From: an uncultured Actinomycetes bacterium
GTDB taxonomy: Bacteria; Actinomycetota; Actinomycetes; Nanopelagicales; Nanopelagicaceae
Assembly: GCA_903897155.1 (NCBI GenBank)
Contig: CAIUAO010000020.1
Span: 1 to 8,096 of the forward strand
DNA: 8,096 bases
Direction of reading: 5' to 3'
Shown: in pieces, positions 7,440 to 8,096 of the stretch
Layout: every line of letters begins with the position of its first letter
How positions within the stretch are numbered: position 1 is the stretch's first letter
Made by a program: the position numbers and the translations under genes
Notes under the pieces: model-generated
Databases searched by the model: none
The model's input: only the letters and a program-made list of their open reading frames with translations
What the model was told of the DNA's origin: nothing

Positions 7440-7478
7440 TCACCACTCATCATTTCTTAGTTTCTAGCCTCTAGATCT

Positions 7479-7578
7479 CTTGGAAATAATGGGCCTGTAG
7501 CTCAGCCTGGTTAGAGCGCTTCCCTGATAAGGAAGAGGTCGGAGGTTCAAGTCCTCCCAGGCCCACCAGATTTCCAAG
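7479..7578 (+). repeat. 9-bp inverted repeat enclosing the tRNA-Ile gene
   Basis: CTTGGAAAT (7479-7487) before the tRNA and ATTTCCAAG (7570-7578) after it are perfect reverse complements. In the precursor RNA they would form a 9-bp helix stacked under the acceptor stem, separated from it by AAT on one side and the ACCA end plus G on the other. A second hairpin starts at the very next base. It could guide precursor processing. The function is inferred. Confidence 0.6.
7491..7568 (+). tRNA. ileT: tRNA-Ile(GAT)
   Basis: A full cloverleaf can be drawn. The acceptor stem is GGGCCTG (7491-7497) with CAGGCCC (7558-7564), and the D stem is GCTC/GAGC. The anticodon stem is CTTCC/GGAAG around loop CTGATAA, giving anticodon GAT at 7526-7528. 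The T arm is GGAGG-TTCAAGT-CCTCC. Discriminator A7565 is followed by an encoded CCA (7566-7568). It decodes AUC and AUU. The position after gyrA and before tRNA-Ala(TGC) is the conserved actinobacterial order (ileT-alaT in Mycobacterium). No clear promoter is visible in the 87 nt upstream; TCTAG is repeated at 7463-7467 and 7470-7474. Confidence 0.98.
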
Positions 7579-7599
7579 CCTTATAGAGTTCCTATAAGG
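7579..7599 (+). other. 8-bp hairpin between the two tRNA genes
   Basis: CCTTATAG (7579-7586) and CTATAAGG (7592-7599) are perfect reverse complements around a 5-nt loop. It directly abuts the inverted repeat around tRNA-Ile. No T-run follows, so it is not a standard intrinsic terminator. It may mark a processing point in an ileT-alaT transcript or act as a weak terminator. Confidence 0.5.
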
Positions 7600-7640
7600 T
7601 ACGGATTCTGTAATAAATTAAATAAGTACGTGCAGTAGAT

Positions 7641-7713
7641 GGGGCCTTAGCTCAATTGGTAGAGCGCCTGCTTTGCAAGCAGGAGGTCAGGAGTTCGATC
7701 CTCCTAGGCTCCA
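7641..7713 (+). tRNA. alaT: tRNA-Ala(TGC)
   Basis: A complete cloverleaf is present. The acceptor stem is GGGGCCT (7641-7647) with AGGCTCC (7706-7712), including one G-T wobble. The D stem is GCTC/GAGC. The anticodon stem is CCTGC/GCAGG around TTTGCAA, giving anticodon TGC at 7674-7676. The T arm is AGGAG-TTCGATC-CTCCT and the discriminator is A7713. The next bases are CAA, so CCA is not encoded and must be added after processing, unlike the neighbouring tRNA-Ile. It ends only 39 nt before the cyclophilin start codon. Confidence 0.98.
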
Positions 7714-7738
7714 CAATTTTTACATTACTCACTTCTTC

Positions 7739-7745
7739 AAGGAGG
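7739..7745 (+). promoter_or_regulatory. Strong ribosome binding site of the cyclophilin gene
   Basis: AAGGAGG is a full-length Shine-Dalgarno, 7 nt before ATG at 7753. It is the strongest in this window and fixes the start. The 39-nt space between tRNA-Ala and the ATG leaves little room for a separate promoter. Confidence 0.9.
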
Positions 7746-7752
7746 CACCACA

Positions 7753-8096
7753 ATGGCAACAGCAACTCTTCACACAACTAAAGGCGACGTTATTGTCGAA
7801 CTATTCCCAAACCATGCACCGAAGACTGTTGCAAACTTTGAAAAGCTTGCCAAAGAAAATTTCTACGACGGAACTATTTTTCACCGCGTCATTGCAGGGT
7901 TCATGATCCAAGGTGGTTGCCCACAAGGAACTGGAACCGGCGGACCTGGTTATCAGTTCAACGATGAGTTCCACCCAGAGCTACATTTTGATAAGCCGTA
8001 CCTACTTGCGATGGCCAACTCAGGCCCAAATACAAACGGCTCACAGTTCTTTATTACAGCTGCCCCAACAGAGTGGCTCAATCGCAAGCACTCAAT
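7753..8096 (+). CDS. ppiA: Cyclophilin-type peptidyl-prolyl cis-trans isomerase (partial, 3' end outside the window)
   Basis: Cyclophilin that speeds cis-trans isomerisation at proline and so helps protein folding. The first 114 codons are present and the frame is open to the window edge. It begins MATATLHTTKGDVIVELFPN with no signal peptide or membrane segment, so it is probably cytoplasmic. Active-site features are visible: FHR with R45 (human CypA R55 position), FMIQGG (50-55), MANSGPNTNGSQFFIT (87-102) and W108 (the residue tied to cyclosporin binding in CypA). The place after the tRNA pair matches ppiA in Mycobacterium tuberculosis, but the extra Rv0008c (cwsA) gene found there is missing. 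The family is certain; the symbol rests on synteny. Confidence 0.95.
   Translation, partial: MATATLHTTKGDVIVELFPNHAPKTVANFEKLAKENFYDGTIFHRVIAGFMIQGGCPQGTGTGGPGYQFNDEFHPELHFDKPYLLAMANSGPNTNGSQFFITAAPTEWLNRKHS

Noticed and set aside
7700..7745. CCTCCT in the tRNA-Ala T arm pairing with AGGAGG of the cyclophilin ribosome binding site as a translational switch
   Set aside because: Any good Shine-Dalgarno can pair with a CCTCC run, and the tRNA T-stem would outcompete the longer-range pairing; the match is probably a coincidence.
7673..7906. Plus-strand open frame overlapping tRNA-Ala and the cyclophilin gene
   Set aside because: It starts inside the tRNA and runs out of frame with a clear cyclophilin coding sequence that has its own strong ribosome binding site.

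Overview
This window is the replication-initiation gene cluster of an actinobacterium, read from the dnaN side of the origin. The order is (end of oriC) – dnaN – recF – dciA (DUF721) – gyrB – gyrA – tRNA-Ile(GAT) – tRNA-Ala(TGC) – cyclophilin-type peptidyl-prolyl isomerase. This is the order known from Mycobacterium and other Actinobacteria. The GyrB and GyrA proteins read almost like mycobacterial ones, including the perfect GyrA box and the GyrB C-terminus RNAKDVRFLDI. The base composition is unusually low for the phylum, roughly mid-40s % GC from lines I sampled by eye. Spacing is very tight: a 5-nt gap dnaN/recF, a 4-nt overlap recF/dciA and a 1-nt overlap gyrB/gyrA. Together these suggest a genome-streamlined planktonic actinobacterium such as the freshwater acI/Nanopelagicales group. 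The phylum is firm; the lineage is inference.

Region by region. Bases 1-106 look like the unwinding edge of oriC: a DnaA-box-like 9-mer, a GC-rich spacer, four DnaA-trio repeats on the minus strand and an AT-rich stretch, running into the dnaN leader. Bases 107-2780 hold a compact dnaN-recF-dciA operon (sliding clamp, gap-repair ATPase, replicative-helicase-associated protein). Bases 2781-2961 are a non-coding 181-nt leader before gyrB, rich in short hairpins and containing a split direct repeat. Bases 2962-7403 are gyrB-gyrA, apparently translationally coupled through TAATG. Bases 7404-7752 hold two tRNA genes with structured flanks. A cyclophilin gene starts at 7753 and runs off the end.

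Functionally this is a replication and topology block: origin opening, clamp, helicase support, recombinational repair and negative supercoiling, followed by translation and folding genes. Every protein belongs to a well-known family and all visible catalytic residues are intact. I found no mobile element, CRISPR array, toxin-antitoxin or defence system, and no novel protein system. The points worth a second look are in the non-coding DNA: the DnaA-trio tract, the tRNA-Ile gene enclosed by a perfect 9-bp leader/trailer inverted repeat, and the repeat- and hairpin-rich gyrB leader.
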